Shown here piece after piece: positions 8,974-17,247 of a stretch of DNA of 20,645 bases (positions are counted from its first letter, which is position 1; every line of letters starts with the position of its first letter). Source of the DNA: Tepidimicrobium sp. (lineage in GTDB: Bacteria; Bacillota; Clostridia; Tissierellales; Tepidimicrobiaceae); the NCBI GenBank assembly GCA_012839395.1, contig DUNJ01000080.1:1-20645 (forward strand). The letters run 5' to 3'. A program made the position numbers and the translations under genes. The notes under the pieces were generated by a model. It had not been told where the DNA came from. It did no database searches and saw nothing but the letters and a program-made list of their open reading frames with translations.

Positions 8974-9624
8974 ATGGTATCTGAGAAAGAAACCCTCGAT
9001 ATAGGGGCTAGAATCGAAATAGCTAGATCGATTTCCAAGACCAATAGATATTATCCCAGTCAGGTGTTAAATATCACCGAGAAGACTTTGATTATAAGTG
9101 GTCCCATATATAAACAAAATTTAGTCATGATGCATGAGGGTGAAAACATAAGGGTTAGTTATACGGTTAAGGATAGGGGTAGATATACCTTTGATGCAAC
9201 TATATTAAAGAGTAGCTACAAAGATGTCTATAAGCTAGAGATAAAGAAGACATCTGACATTCGAAGGGATCAACGGCGGGGGTTCTATAGATTTGAAATC
9301 TCCATCCCTGTAATCAAAGAGAGCATTGTTAAAAACAAGGTGGAAGTTGAAAGGTGTAAGACTAAAGATATAAGCGGTTCAGGATTAAATCTGTATTCTA
9401 ATTTTGAGCATAGGGTTGGGGATGTAATAAAATGCAAGTTCAAGGTTAACACCCATAATATAGATAACCGATGTAAAGTTGTGAGAATTGAAGAATCGGA
9501 CAATCCAAATTATAAATATAGTTTAGGTGTCAGCTTTATAAAACTGGCAGAGTTTGATAGGGATAATATAATAAAATTTATTTTTTTAGAGGAACGATTA
9601 TTAAGGGAAAAAGAGTTGATATAA
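8974..9624 (+). CDS. PilZ-domain c-di-GMP receptor, flagellar brake family (YcgR/YpfA-like)
   Basis: Two-domain protein of 216 aa. The N-terminal half (about 1-92) is a beta-rich YcgR-type domain. The C-terminal half is a PilZ domain with the c-di-GMP-binding motifs Q100-R101-R102-x3-R106 and D132-x-S134-x2-G137. All key residues are present, so binding is expected. In the family, the bound form slows or stops the motor (YcgR in E. coli, YpfA/MotI in B. subtilis). The sequence does not tell which partner is used here. A GGCGGGGTGA site lies 9 bases before the ATG, right after flhG. Placement between flhG and cheB supports a motility role. Confidence 0.9.
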   Translation: MVSEKETLDIGARIEIARSISKTNRYYPSQVLNITEKTLIISGPIYKQNLVMMHEGENIRVSYTVKDRGRYTFDATILKSSYKDVYKLEIKKTSDIRRDQRRGFYRFEISIPVIKESIVKNKVEVERCKTKDISGSGLNLYSNFEHRVGDVIKCKFKVNTHNIDNRCKVVRIEESDNPNYKYSLGVSFIKLAEFDRDNIIKFIFLEERLLREKELI

Positions 9625-10674
9625 TTGATAAGAGTGTTGATAGTAGACGATTCGGCGTTTATGCGTAAGCTATTGTCTGATATCTTTAAAAATGATAGGG
9701 AAATTGTTGTGGTAGGCGAAGCAAGACATGGAAAAGAGGCTTTGGAGAAGATTCCGTTGCTCAACCCCGATGTTATAACATTAGATATTGAGATGCCTGT
9801 GATGGATGGGATAACCACATTGAAGAAGATCACTAAAAAGCATAATATTCCGATAATTATGATTAGCAGCTTGACGACAGAGGGGGCTGACTTAACTTTA
9901 AAAGCTTTAGAAAAGGGAGCTATTGACTTCATACCAAAGCCTAAAAATATCTTTAGTTTGGATAGCGAAAAGATTAGACTGGAGATGATTCATAAGATAA
10001 AAACTGCGTTTAAATATAGGGAAAAATTAAACTATAGGGATAGGAATATCATCCATCCGCCTAAAATTTATCAACCAAGATTGGATATTGCTATCGAAAC
10101 ATTTGATTACATAGTAGCTATAGGTACCTCCACGGGGGGTCCCAGGGCTTTACAAAATGTATTGCCCTTGCTATCGGGGAATTTAAACGCAACTATAGTT
10201 GTTGTACAACATATGCCACCCAAATTTACAAAATCCTTGTCGGATAGATTGAATGCATTATCACAGATTGAGGTTAAAGAGGGGGAAGATGGCGATATTT
10301 TAAAGAGGGGATATTGCTATATAGCCCCGGGAGATTATCATATGCGGGTGGAAACTGTTAATAATAGGCATATTATAAGGCTTAGTAAGGAGAAACCGAT
10401 AAGAGGTTTAAGGCCTGCAGCTGATATTTTGATGGAGTCTGTTGCACAGTTGAACAATTTAAAGAAAGTTGGAGTCGTTATGACTGGCATGGGCTCCGAT
10501 GGTGCCCAAGGAATTGTTGAAATCAAAAGATCTAGTGGGTATACCATAGCCCAGGATGAGGAGTCTTCTGTAATTTTTGGAATGCCTAAATTGGCAATAG
10601 AGACAGGTTGCGTAGATAAGGTCGTATCCTTGAATGATATTGCTAATGAAATAATGAATATAGTGGGGGTGTAA
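9625..10674 (+). CDS. cheB: Chemotaxis protein-glutamate methylesterase/glutamine deamidase CheB
   Basis: Removes methyl groups from chemoreceptors when phosphorylated by CheA. An N-terminal receiver domain has D8/D9 and phosphoacceptor D54. A linker (about 110-155) leads to the methylesterase domain with catalytic S169 (GTSTGG), H196 (VVQHMPP) and D292 (GMGSDGA). The length of 349 aa is normal. The start is a TTG placed immediately after the stop of the PilZ gene, giving the classic IRVLIVDDSAFMR opening. The ribosome binding site is weak. Starting at the in-frame GTG (9634) would remove part of the first beta strand. Confidence 0.95.
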   Translation: MIRVLIVDDSAFMRKLLSDIFKNDREIVVVGEARHGKEALEKIPLLNPDVITLDIEMPVMDGITTLKKITKKHNIPIIMISSLTTEGADLTLKALEKGAIDFIPKPKNIFSLDSEKIRLEMIHKIKTAFKYREKLNYRDRNIIHPPKIYQPRLDIAIETFDYIVAIGTSTGGPRALQNVLPLLSGNLNATIVVVQHMPPKFTKSLSDRLNALSQIEVKEGEDGDILKRGYCYIAPGDYHMRVETVNNRHIIRLSKEKPIRGLRPAADILMESVAQLNNLKKVGVVMTGMGSDGAQGIVEIKRSSGYTIAQDEESSVIFGMPKLAIETGCVDKVVSLNDIANEIMNIVGV

Positions 10675-10676
10675 TA

Positions 10677-12680
10677 ATGGATTTAGATTTAAACCAATAT
10701 GTTGATGTATTTGTGGAGGAAGCTAAAGAACATTTGCAAGGCATGAATGAAGCATTATTAGTGCTTGAAAAGGATATGGGAAATATAGATATAATCAATG
10801 AAATATTTAGAATAGCCCATACTCTAAAGGGAATGTCCGGGACCATGGGTTTCACCAACATAAGTAATTTGACCCATGAAATGGAGAATGTATTGCATGG
10901 AATTAGAAACAATTCAATTGCATTAAATGAGGATATAATTGATATCATATTTGAATGCTTTGATGTATTGGAATACTCTATTGATTTTATAGCATCTGGT
11001 GGGCAGGAAGATGACGAGGATCATCAGGATTTAATAAATAGGTTGAGATCTATATTGGCTGAAGATAGCCTTGACAGGGAAGGCGGTAACCAGCTCCATG
11101 AGGGGCTGGATAATGTCGATGAATATGTGCTTAAGGTATTAGAGGAGGCAAGGATTAGGGGATTATCTTCGTATAAAATCGAAATTACATTGGATGCTAA
11201 CTGTATACTCAAGGCTGCAAGGGCATTTATCGTATTCAATATCTTAGAAGACATAGGGGAAATAATTTTTTCTAATCCCGCGGTGGAGGATATCGAGGAT
11301 GAAAAATTCGAATCTAAATTTACAGTAATATTTATTTCTCAGGTAAGTTCTTCCAAGGTCATGGGGGAATTGAATACAGTTTCAGAGATTGATCACATCT
11401 CTATAGAAGAGGTAGATAGGGATGATATTTTAGGAGAAATGGCGGATTTAGACAATGAAGCCATAGAATCTAGAGATTTGGAAAAAGATTTATTAAGAGA
11501 TGGTAAAAAAAGCAAAATAATTGACAGAAACAATATTATGGGGAAAACCGTTAGAGTAGATATAGATAGGTTGGACAACCTTATGAATCTTGTTAGCGAA
11601 CTGATAATAATCAAGACCAGGATGGATGAATTGAGCCAATCTTCAAATAAAGAAAATATGGGAGAGGCAATAGAATACCTGGAAAGAATAACAACCAGCA
11701 TTCATGATGCGGTTATGAAGGTAAGAATGGTTCCCATTGAAAGGGTTTTTAACAGATTTCCCCGAATGGTAAGGGATCTATCTAAGGAATTGGAAAAGGA
11801 GATCAATCTTCGCATGTCAGGTAAGGAAACTGAAGTCGATAGAACTGTAATAGATGAAATTGGGGAGCCATTGATTCATATAATAAGAAATTCAATCGAT
11901 CATGGCATAGAAACACCGGAGGAAAGGATAGAACACAGGAAACCCAAAGAAGGAACGATAACATTAAATGCATACGCTGATGGAAATAGCGTTGTTATTG
12001 AGGCTATCGATGATGGAAGGGGTTTGGATGGCGATAAGATCAAGGAGGATGCTATACAAAAAGGGATTATTACCGAACGGGAGGGCGAATTATTATCCCA
12101 GGAGGAAGCTATTTCCTTATTATTTACGCCAGGATTTAGTACTGCTGAGGAGGTTTCAGATGTTTCGGGTAGAGGTGTAGGCCTCGATGTTGTTAAAAGT
12201 AAGATAGAATCTATAAGTGGCTCTATTGAAGTTGATAGCCAACCCTATAAGGGAACTAAATTTACTATAAGGCTTCCCTTAACCCTAGCGATAATACAGG
12301 CCCTTTTGGTTAAATTAGGCGATGAAATATATGCAATACCGCTAGGATCTATAACGGAAATAATACGAATTACGGTAGAAGACATTAAAAATGTTTATGA
12401 TCAGGAAGTTATATTGTATAGAGGTAGAACTGTACCCATTGTAAAGTTGAGAGAGATATTAGGGCTAGATGATGTAGAGAAGATGAAGGAACATATAGTA
12501 GTTATAGTTAGAAAAGGTGAAAAGCAGGCTGCATTGTTGGTAGATGATTTGATTGGGCAACAGGAGATAGTTATAAAGCCCCTGGGCAAATATCTATCCA
12601 AAATCGACTACCTATCAGGTGCTACTATACTAGGTAATGGAAATGTATCTTTGATATTAGATGTGAATTCAATAATATAA
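10677..12680 (+). CDS. cheA: Chemotaxis sensor histidine kinase CheA
   Basis: Central kinase of chemotaxis, coupled to receptors by CheW, donating phosphate to CheY and CheB. Domains in order: P1 histidine phosphotransfer with H48 (IAHTLKG); P2, a CheY/CheB-docking domain (about 145-235); a charged linker; P3 dimerisation helices (about 290-350, RLDNLMNLVSELI); P4 ATP-binding with N405/H409 in the N box (IRNSIDHG), G1 around DDGRG (445-449) and G2 GRGVGLD (498-504); P5 CheW-like (about 535-667). All catalytic motifs are intact. The length of 667 aa is normal. The ATG follows two bases after the cheB stop, and the ribosome binding site lies within the cheB end (GGGGGTG). Confidence 0.97.
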   Translation: MDLDLNQYVDVFVEEAKEHLQGMNEALLVLEKDMGNIDIINEIFRIAHTLKGMSGTMGFTNISNLTHEMENVLHGIRNNSIALNEDIIDIIFECFDVLEYSIDFIASGGQEDDEDHQDLINRLRSILAEDSLDREGGNQLHEGLDNVDEYVLKVLEEARIRGLSSYKIEITLDANCILKAARAFIVFNILEDIGEIIFSNPAVEDIEDEKFESKFTVIFISQVSSSKVMGELNTVSEIDHISIEEVDRDDILGEMADLDNEAIESRDLEKDLLRDGKKSKIIDRNNIMGKTVRVDIDRLDNLMNLVSELIIIKTRMDELSQSSNKENMGEAIEYLERITTSIHDAVMKVRMVPIERVFNRFPRMVRDLSKELEKEINLRMSGKETEVDRTVIDEIGEPLIHIIRNSIDHGIETPEERIEHRKPKEGTITLNAYADGNSVVIEAIDDGRGLDGDKIKEDAIQKGIITEREGELLSQEEAISLLFTPGFSTAEEVSDVSGRGVGLDVVKSKIESISGSIEVDSQPYKGTKFTIRLPLTLAIIQALLVKLGDEIYAIPLGSITEIIRITVEDIKNVYDQEVILYRGRTVPIVKLREILGLDDVEKMKEHIVVIVRKGEKQAALLVDDLIGQQEIVIKPLGKYLSKIDYLSGATILGNGNVSLILDVNSII

Positions 12681-12692
12681 GGGGGGTTATAT

Positions 12693-13124
12693 ATGGCTTC
12701 CGAAATGGAGAACAAGTATGTAATATTTAAGCTAGATGAAGAGCACTATGGGATACCTATAGACAACGTTTTGTCGATAGAAAAAGCAGAAGAGATTACC
12801 AGAGTTCCCAATGCACCGGAATATGTAATGGGAGTAATCAATTTAAGGGGAGAGGTGATTCCTCTTGTGGATTTAAGGATGAGGCTGGGCATTAAATTGC
12901 AAGAATACAATAAGAATTCGAGAGTTATAGTGGCTTCTATGGGTGATGTAACTGCAGGTTTAATAGTCGATTCTTCGTCAGAGGTGTTAGAAATAAATAG
13001 GGAAGATATAGATCCACCCCCTAAGGCTAACAGCGATGAGTGTACTGAATTTTTAAGTGGTGTAGGAAAAACTAGCGATAGGTTGATAGTATTGTTAAAT
13101 TTAGCTAAGGTGTTAGAATACTAG
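12693..13124 (+). CDS. cheW: Chemotaxis coupling protein CheW
   Basis: A 143-aa single-domain adaptor linking chemoreceptors to CheA. It has the CheW fold signatures YVIFKLDEEHYGIPIDNV, then VPNAPEYVMGVINLRGEVIP and VDLRMRLG. A GGGGGG ribosome binding site precedes the ATG. It follows cheA by 12 bases and precedes cheC by 14. No receiver domain is fused, so it is CheW and not CheV. Confidence 0.96.
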   Translation: MASEMENKYVIFKLDEEHYGIPIDNVLSIEKAEEITRVPNAPEYVMGVINLRGEVIPLVDLRMRLGIKLQEYNKNSRVIVASMGDVTAGLIVDSSSEVLEINREDIDPPPKANSDECTEFLSGVGKTSDRLIVLLNLAKVLEY

Positions 13125-13138
13125 AGGAGAATCAAACC

Positions 13139-13747
13139 ATGGATGTTGAAAATTTGAATGCTATGATGATAGATATATTAGGTGAGATAGGTAATATTGG
13201 TTCTGGAAATGCTGCTACGGCGTTGGCCGGTATGCTATCTAAACGAGTGGATATGAATGTACCCGTTGTGAAGATACTAGAATTTAAAGATGTTGCAGGT
13301 GTATTAGGCGGAGAGGAAGAGTTAGTAGTTGGAATATATTTAGACCTAAATAAAGATATAAGCGGCAACATTATGTTTATATTAGATCTGGAATCTGCTA
13401 TTAACTTAAGCAATATGTTATTGAACAGAATAGATACGGAAGAAGATTTGGATGATTTGGCTATGTCAGCCCTATCTGAAGTAGGAAACATATTGGCTTC
13501 CTCCTACGTAAATGCCCTAGGCAATTTAACTAATTTGAACATATCTATATCTGTTCCATCTCTGGCTATAGATATGGCGGGAGCTATATTAAGCGTTCCG
13601 GCTATTCAATTTGGCTATATCTCCGATCGCGTATTGTTAATAGAGACCATTTTCGAAGAAGGTAATAATAGTGTAAGAGGCAACCTATTCCTGTTACCGG
13701 ATATGACCTCCTTTGAAAAAATATTATCGAGTTTAGGGGTATTGTAG
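13139..13747 (+). CDS. cheC: CheY-P phosphatase CheC
   Basis: A 202-aa CheC-family phosphatase that removes phosphate from CheY-P and acts with CheD in receptor adaptation. Both active-site motifs are present: E16/N19 (LGEIGNIGSGNA) and E114/N117 (LSEVGNILASSY). It is related to the core of FliY at the start of the window but lacks the CheY-binding peptide and FliN domain. A GAGGAG site lies just after the cheW stop. The next gene is cheD, its known partner. Confidence 0.95.
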   Translation: MDVENLNAMMIDILGEIGNIGSGNAATALAGMLSKRVDMNVPVVKILEFKDVAGVLGGEEELVVGIYLDLNKDISGNIMFILDLESAINLSNMLLNRIDTEEDLDDLAMSALSEVGNILASSYVNALGNLTNLNISISVPSLAIDMAGAILSVPAIQFGYISDRVLLIETIFEEGNNSVRGNLFLLPDMTSFEKILSSLGVL

Positions 13748-13748
13748 C

Positions 13749-14231
13749 ATGAAAATAATCAAGGTTGGTATGGCAGATTTAAACGTAATCAAGAATTTGG
13801 GAATATTGACAACCCTTGGATTAGGCTCTTGCGTAGGCATAGCGCTATATGATGAGCATAATAGGGTAGCTGGACTGGCTCATCCCATGCTCCCATCTAG
13901 TAAGGAGATCAGGAATAATGCAAATAAGGCAAAGTTCGTTGATACCGGAATCGAATTATTAATAGAAAAGATGATTCAAAAAGGTGCGTTTAGACAAAAC
14001 TTAACTGCAAAAGTTGCTGGTGGTTCCCAAATGTTCAGCTTTGACAAAAACAATAACATTTTGAAAATAGGTGAAAGAAATGTGTTAGCAACTAAAAAAA
14101 AGCTAAGGGAGCTGAATATACAGATCGTTTCTGAAGATACCGGTGGAAATTATGGTAGAACGATCGAATTAAATGTTGAGGATGGTTCGCTGCTAGTTAA
14201 AACTATAGGTCATGGAATTAAGGTCATTTAA
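13749..14231 (+). CDS. cheD: Chemoreceptor glutamine deamidase CheD
   Basis: Deamidates receptor glutamines and binds CheC, raising its phosphatase activity. The catalytic triad known for the family is visible: C28 (GLGSCVGI), H45 (GLAHPMLP) and probably T22 six residues before the cysteine. A later KVAGGSQMF stretch and the C-terminal TGGNYGRTIELN are also typical. The length of 160 aa is normal. The ATG is one base past the cheC stop, with GGGG inside the cheC end as a modest ribosome binding site, so translation is probably coupled. Confidence 0.95.
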   Translation: MKIIKVGMADLNVIKNLGILTTLGLGSCVGIALYDEHNRVAGLAHPMLPSSKEIRNNANKAKFVDTGIELLIEKMIQKGAFRQNLTAKVAGGSQMFSFDKNNNILKIGERNVLATKKKLRELNIQIVSEDTGGNYGRTIELNVEDGSLLVKTIGHGIKVI

Positions 14232-14232
14232 T

Positions 14233-14258
14233 ATCCTATAGGGAGGTAAATGTAGGAT
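14233..14258 (+). promoter_or_regulatory. Small inverted repeat around the sigD ribosome binding site
   Basis: ATCCTA (14233-14238) and TAGGAT (14253-14258) can pair. The ribosome binding site GGGAGGT (14241-14247) then lies in the loop and the first two bases of the sigD ATG lie in the stem. The loop also holds an AUG-UAG start-stop pair at 14250-14255. The stem has only 6 base pairs, so an effect on translation is a guess. Confidence 0.3.
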
Positions 14259-15003
14259 GAGGCTAGAAAAGTTATGGGAAAAGTATGCTCGTACTAGGGA
14301 TAGGAAAATAAGGCAGCAGCTGATAGAGGAGTATATAGATTTAGTAAAAATAGTTGCCGGCAGGATGTATAATTTCTATGGCAGCAAGATAGAATATGAT
14401 GATCTGATTGGTTTTGGGGTTATTGGGTTGATGGATAGCATTGAACGTTTTGATTTAAGCAGGAATATTAAATTTGAAACCTATGCACAGATCAGAATTA
14501 GGGGGACGATTATTGATAATATAAGAAAAATGGATTGGGTTCCCAGGTCCTTAAGAAGAAAGTCGAAGGAGATTCAAGATGCTATGAGAAGCTTAGAAAA
14601 CAAATTGGGAGAGGCACCCTCTAATGAAGAGTTATCTCAATTTTTAAATATTCCACTGGACGAATTAGAATCTACATTAGCTGCCATAGCTAATTCCAAT
14701 GTGATCTCCCTAGAGGATCTATTAAGCAATAAAGGAGAATACTATATAGACAATAATCAAAATCCTGTTACGCCGGAAAAGGCTTTTGAAATAAAGGAAT
14801 TAAAGGAGGCCCTGGCAGACGCTATTGATATGTTAGCCCCGCAGGAGAAAACTGTAATATCCCTATACTATTATGACGAGCTAACCTATAAGGAAATCGG
14901 CTATATTATGGATTTATCGGAATCTAGGATTTCTCAAATCCATAGCAAGGCGATTTTGAGGATAAAGAATCGATTGGTAAGGGAGTCCGTTTATGAGTCC
15001 TAA
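14257..15003 (+). CDS. sigD: Flagellar sigma factor sigma-28 (SigD/FliA)
   Basis: RNA polymerase sigma factor for late flagellar, chemoreceptor and autolysin genes. Region 2 is seen around residues 45-100 (DDLIGFGVIGLMDSIERFD, then FETYAQIRIRGTIIDNIR and the DWVPRSLRRKS stretch typical of sigma-28). Region 3 spans about 105-160. Region 4 with its helix-turn-helix (LTYKEIGYIMDLSESRISQIHSKA) is near 210-235. The length of 248 aa is normal. A GGGAGGT site lies 9 bases ahead of the ATG. Its location at the end of the fla/che run means its level depends on how far transcripts extend, as is known in B. subtilis. No anti-sigma gene flgM is in the window. Confidence 0.96.
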   Translation: MRLEKLWEKYARTRDRKIRQQLIEEYIDLVKIVAGRMYNFYGSKIEYDDLIGFGVIGLMDSIERFDLSRNIKFETYAQIRIRGTIIDNIRKMDWVPRSLRRKSKEIQDAMRSLENKLGEAPSNEELSQFLNIPLDELESTLAAIANSNVISLEDLLSNKGEYYIDNNQNPVTPEKAFEIKELKEALADAIDMLAPQEKTVISLYYYDELTYKEIGYIMDLSESRISQIHSKAILRIKNRLVRESVYES

Positions 15004-15017
15004 TTGGGAGGTGTTTT

Positions 15018-16430
15018 ATGTATAATATTTCGCCTAATATAAAATTGGAGGTATCTAGAGATGGGATGAAGGCCTATATCACCCTATTGGATGAGAAGGA
15101 GATAGACACCTCAGAAGATGTTGAAAGGAATGCTTATGGATGCGAAGGTGTAGGAGTAGACAAAATAGTAAAGGAAATAAAGGGCATTATTAAAGTAGGC
15201 TTACAAGAGGATAAACTGAAACACATTTTAACGGATGGAGACTATAATAGAAAAATATGCATTGCAAATGGTATTAAGCCTTTAGACGGAAAGGATGGCT
15301 ATATAAAATACTTTTTTGATGAAAAAAGAAAATTAACTCCTAAGATACTGAAAGATGGCACGGTAGATTATAGAGAATTAGATAGCATAAATAACGTTAA
15401 CAAGGGGGAACAATTAGCCCAGATAGTGCCCCCTAAGAAGGGGGAATATGGCTATAAGGTAACAGGGGAAATGATACCATATCGGAAAGGTAAAAAGCCC
15501 GTTTTAAGGCTTGGTAAAAATGTAACCCTATTGGACGATGGGGTTTCTGTGGTGGCAAAAGAGAGTGGTCTTGTAAGGTTGAGTAATGGTAAAATTATAG
15601 TATCTGAGGTTTTTGAAGTATCCAATGTCGATAAAAAAATAGGTAATATTTATTTTAACGGTACTGTAATTGTAAATAAAAATGTTTTGAATGGATATCG
15701 CATTGAAGCGGATGGAGATGTAGAGGTTAAAGGATTGGTGGAAGGAGGCTATATACAAAATGTAGGTGATGTACTGGTTAAACGAGGTATACAAGGCTAT
15801 AATCGATTAGCGGTTAAAACCCAAGGCAATGTAATTACCAAATTTATTGAAAATGCAAGGATAGAATCTGCTAAAAATGTTACCGCTGAAGCGATTATGC
15901 ATAGTTATGTTGTTAGCCAAAAGAACATAGTGGTTATAGGCAAGAGAGGTTTAATTGCAGGTGGTGTATGTCGGGCTGGAGGGGAGATTAGGGCTAAGAC
16001 AATTGGTTCTAGCATGGCAACTACTACTATATTGGAAATAGGGATGGAACCAGAATTACAGGAAAAGGTAGATGAGCTAAAAGAAGAGATGGCTACGATA
16101 GAAGATAATTTAAAAAAGATAATAAAGTCCATGGATTTACTGAATAGCCTTAAAAAAGTTCATAGATTGGATGAGGAAAAATCGAAAATGTATACTAGGT
16201 TAAAAAATACAAGGGATGATTTAAATAAGAAGCTAGAGGTCTTGAAAAAACAGGAGAAACTTATAAATGAGAAGATAAAGAAATCGGATACAGGTAGGGT
16301 TAAAGTTGCGGGAACAATATATCCAGGGGTAAAAATCATAATAGGAAATAGCACCTATTATGTAAAGGATGAAATGACAAGGTGTACGTTTTATAGGGAT
16401 GAAGGAGATATAAGGGTAGGTCCTTATTAA
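15018..16430 (+). CDS. fapA: FapA/DUF342 family flagellar assembly protein A
   Basis: A 470-aa cytoplasmic protein of the DUF342/FapA family. The N-terminal part has the family pattern NGIKPLDGKDGYI, the VDYRELDSINNVNKGEQLAQ stretch and GEYGYKVTGEMIP. The middle (about 215-335) is a glycine- and valine-rich repeated strand pattern such as GDVEVKGLVEGGYIQ and GDVLVKRGIQG, fitting a beta-helix. Residues about 345-425 form a long charged coiled coil, and a short beta-rich tail closes it. Family members have been tied to flagellar assembly (Vibrio FapA) but the biochemical role is not settled. It has a GGGAGGTG site and follows sigD by 14 bases. Confidence 0.85.
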   Translation: MYNISPNIKLEVSRDGMKAYITLLDEKEIDTSEDVERNAYGCEGVGVDKIVKEIKGIIKVGLQEDKLKHILTDGDYNRKICIANGIKPLDGKDGYIKYFFDEKRKLTPKILKDGTVDYRELDSINNVNKGEQLAQIVPPKKGEYGYKVTGEMIPYRKGKKPVLRLGKNVTLLDDGVSVVAKESGLVRLSNGKIIVSEVFEVSNVDKKIGNIYFNGTVIVNKNVLNGYRIEADGDVEVKGLVEGGYIQNVGDVLVKRGIQGYNRLAVKTQGNVITKFIENARIESAKNVTAEAIMHSYVVSQKNIVVIGKRGLIAGGVCRAGGEIRAKTIGSSMATTTILEIGMEPELQEKVDELKEEMATIEDNLKKIIKSMDLLNSLKKVHRLDEEKSKMYTRLKNTRDDLNKKLEVLKKQEKLINEKIKKSDTGRVKVAGTIYPGVKIIIGNSTYYVKDEMTRCTFYRDEGDIRVGPY

Positions 16431-16441
16431 GAGGTGATATT

Positions 16442-16750
16442 ATGTCAATAAGGCCAATCGATTATACAAACTTGATTTCCAAATCTCAAGAGATAGCAAG
16501 GTTGAAGCAGCAAGAAAACGTAAAAAATCAAATGCAACTAGAAGGAGGTTTTGTGCAACAGAATAAAAGGATTAAGGAAAACATGAAGACGGTTAGGAAC
16601 AGCCATAGAACTGAAGGCCTACTAGTTGATACGGATAAAAAGGAAGGAAGGGAAAAGAGGGAGAATAGCAGTGGGAGAAAAAACAAAAAGCAGAAAGCAA
16701 GTGGTAAATCCAAGATTAGAATAGGCAGAAAAATAGATACTAAAATATAA
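16442..16750 (+). CDS. Small highly basic protein of unknown function
   Basis: I do not recognise a named family. The 102-aa product starts with MSIRPIDYTNLISKSQEIARLKQQE, here given in part as the RPIDY and SKSQEIARLKQ segments, and looks helical up to about residue 60. The second half (about 65-95) is very rich in Lys, Arg and Ser and probably disordered. The end reads IRIGRKIDTKI. No signal peptide or membrane helix is seen. It has a clear GAGGTGAT ribosome binding site and fits snugly between fapA (11-base gap) and the SwrB-like gene (12-base gap), so it is very likely a real gene of the flagellar transcript. Binding to nucleic acid or to an acidic partner is possible but only a guess. 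Confidence 0.7.
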   Translation: MSIRPIDYTNLISKSQEIARLKQQENVKNQMQLEGGFVQQNKRIKENMKTVRNSHRTEGLLVDTDKKEGREKRENSSGRKNKKQKASGKSKIRIGRKIDTKI

Positions 16751-16762
16751 GTAGGGATGTAG

Positions 16763-17215
16763 ATGATAGGTATTTTATTAAATATTATAGGAATAACAAT
16801 TGTAGTGCTATCTTTATTTTTCATAAGCAGAACTCTGCAGCATGAAAGGGAGTTGTATGAGGAAATAAAATTGCTTTATGCAGACATAAAGGATTATTCG
16901 TCGTCTATGGAGAATACGTTGAATGATTTTTATGAACTAGTTGAGGTCAATTTAGATAGGATTGAAAGTTTAAATAAGGATAATAATACCGTGAATGCGT
17001 TCGGTAAAACAGCCGATGCGAAGAAGGAATCTATTGACAATATCTTTGTAGAAGGAGATGAAGAATCCCTAGATTCCCGTGAAGAGTTGAATAGAAACAT
17101 AATGCGTTTAAAGGAAGTAGGTTTGAGCAATGAGGAGATTGCAAAAAAGGTGAATAAAGGAATACGAGAAGTGGAAATAATAATCAAGATGTGGGGGCAT
17201 AAAGCTATAAAATGA
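16763..17215 (+). CDS. Membrane-anchored SwrB-like protein with C-terminal helix-turn-helix-like motif
   Basis: A 150-aa protein with one N-terminal membrane helix (about residues 2-22), then a charged, probably coiled-coil region (25-75), an acidic linker, and a C-terminal segment (about 113-145) resembling a helix-turn-helix (LKEVGLSNEEIAKKVNKG, then REVEIIIKMW). Position between sigD and rpsB and this architecture resemble B. subtilis SwrB (YlxL), a membrane protein that promotes FliPQR export-gate assembly. Sequence identity could not be tested, so orthology is inferred. The ribosome binding site (AGGGATG) is weak. The stop codon directly abuts the rpsB promoter. Confidence 0.65.
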   Translation: MIGILLNIIGITIVVLSLFFISRTLQHERELYEEIKLLYADIKDYSSSMENTLNDFYELVEVNLDRIESLNKDNNTVNAFGKTADAKKESIDNIFVEGDEESLDSREELNRNIMRLKEVGLSNEEIAKKVNKGIREVEIIIKMWGHKAIK

Positions 17216-17244
17216 TTGATTAAACATATTCCATATGTTATACT
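17216..17244 (+). promoter_or_regulatory. Sigma-A promoter for rpsB
   Basis: The -35 box TTGATT (17216-17221) and -10 box TATACT (17239-17244) are separated by exactly 17 bases. A TGn extended -10 element (TG at 17236-17237) strengthens it. The -35 box begins at the base after the upstream gene's stop codon. Expected transcription start is near 17250-17252, giving a leader of about 104 nt before rpsB. Confidence 0.8.
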
Positions 17245-17247
17245 ACT

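Noticed and set aside
11968..12180. A second + strand frame inside cheA
   Set aside because: It overlaps the conserved ATP-binding domain of cheA in another frame and has no recognisable product.
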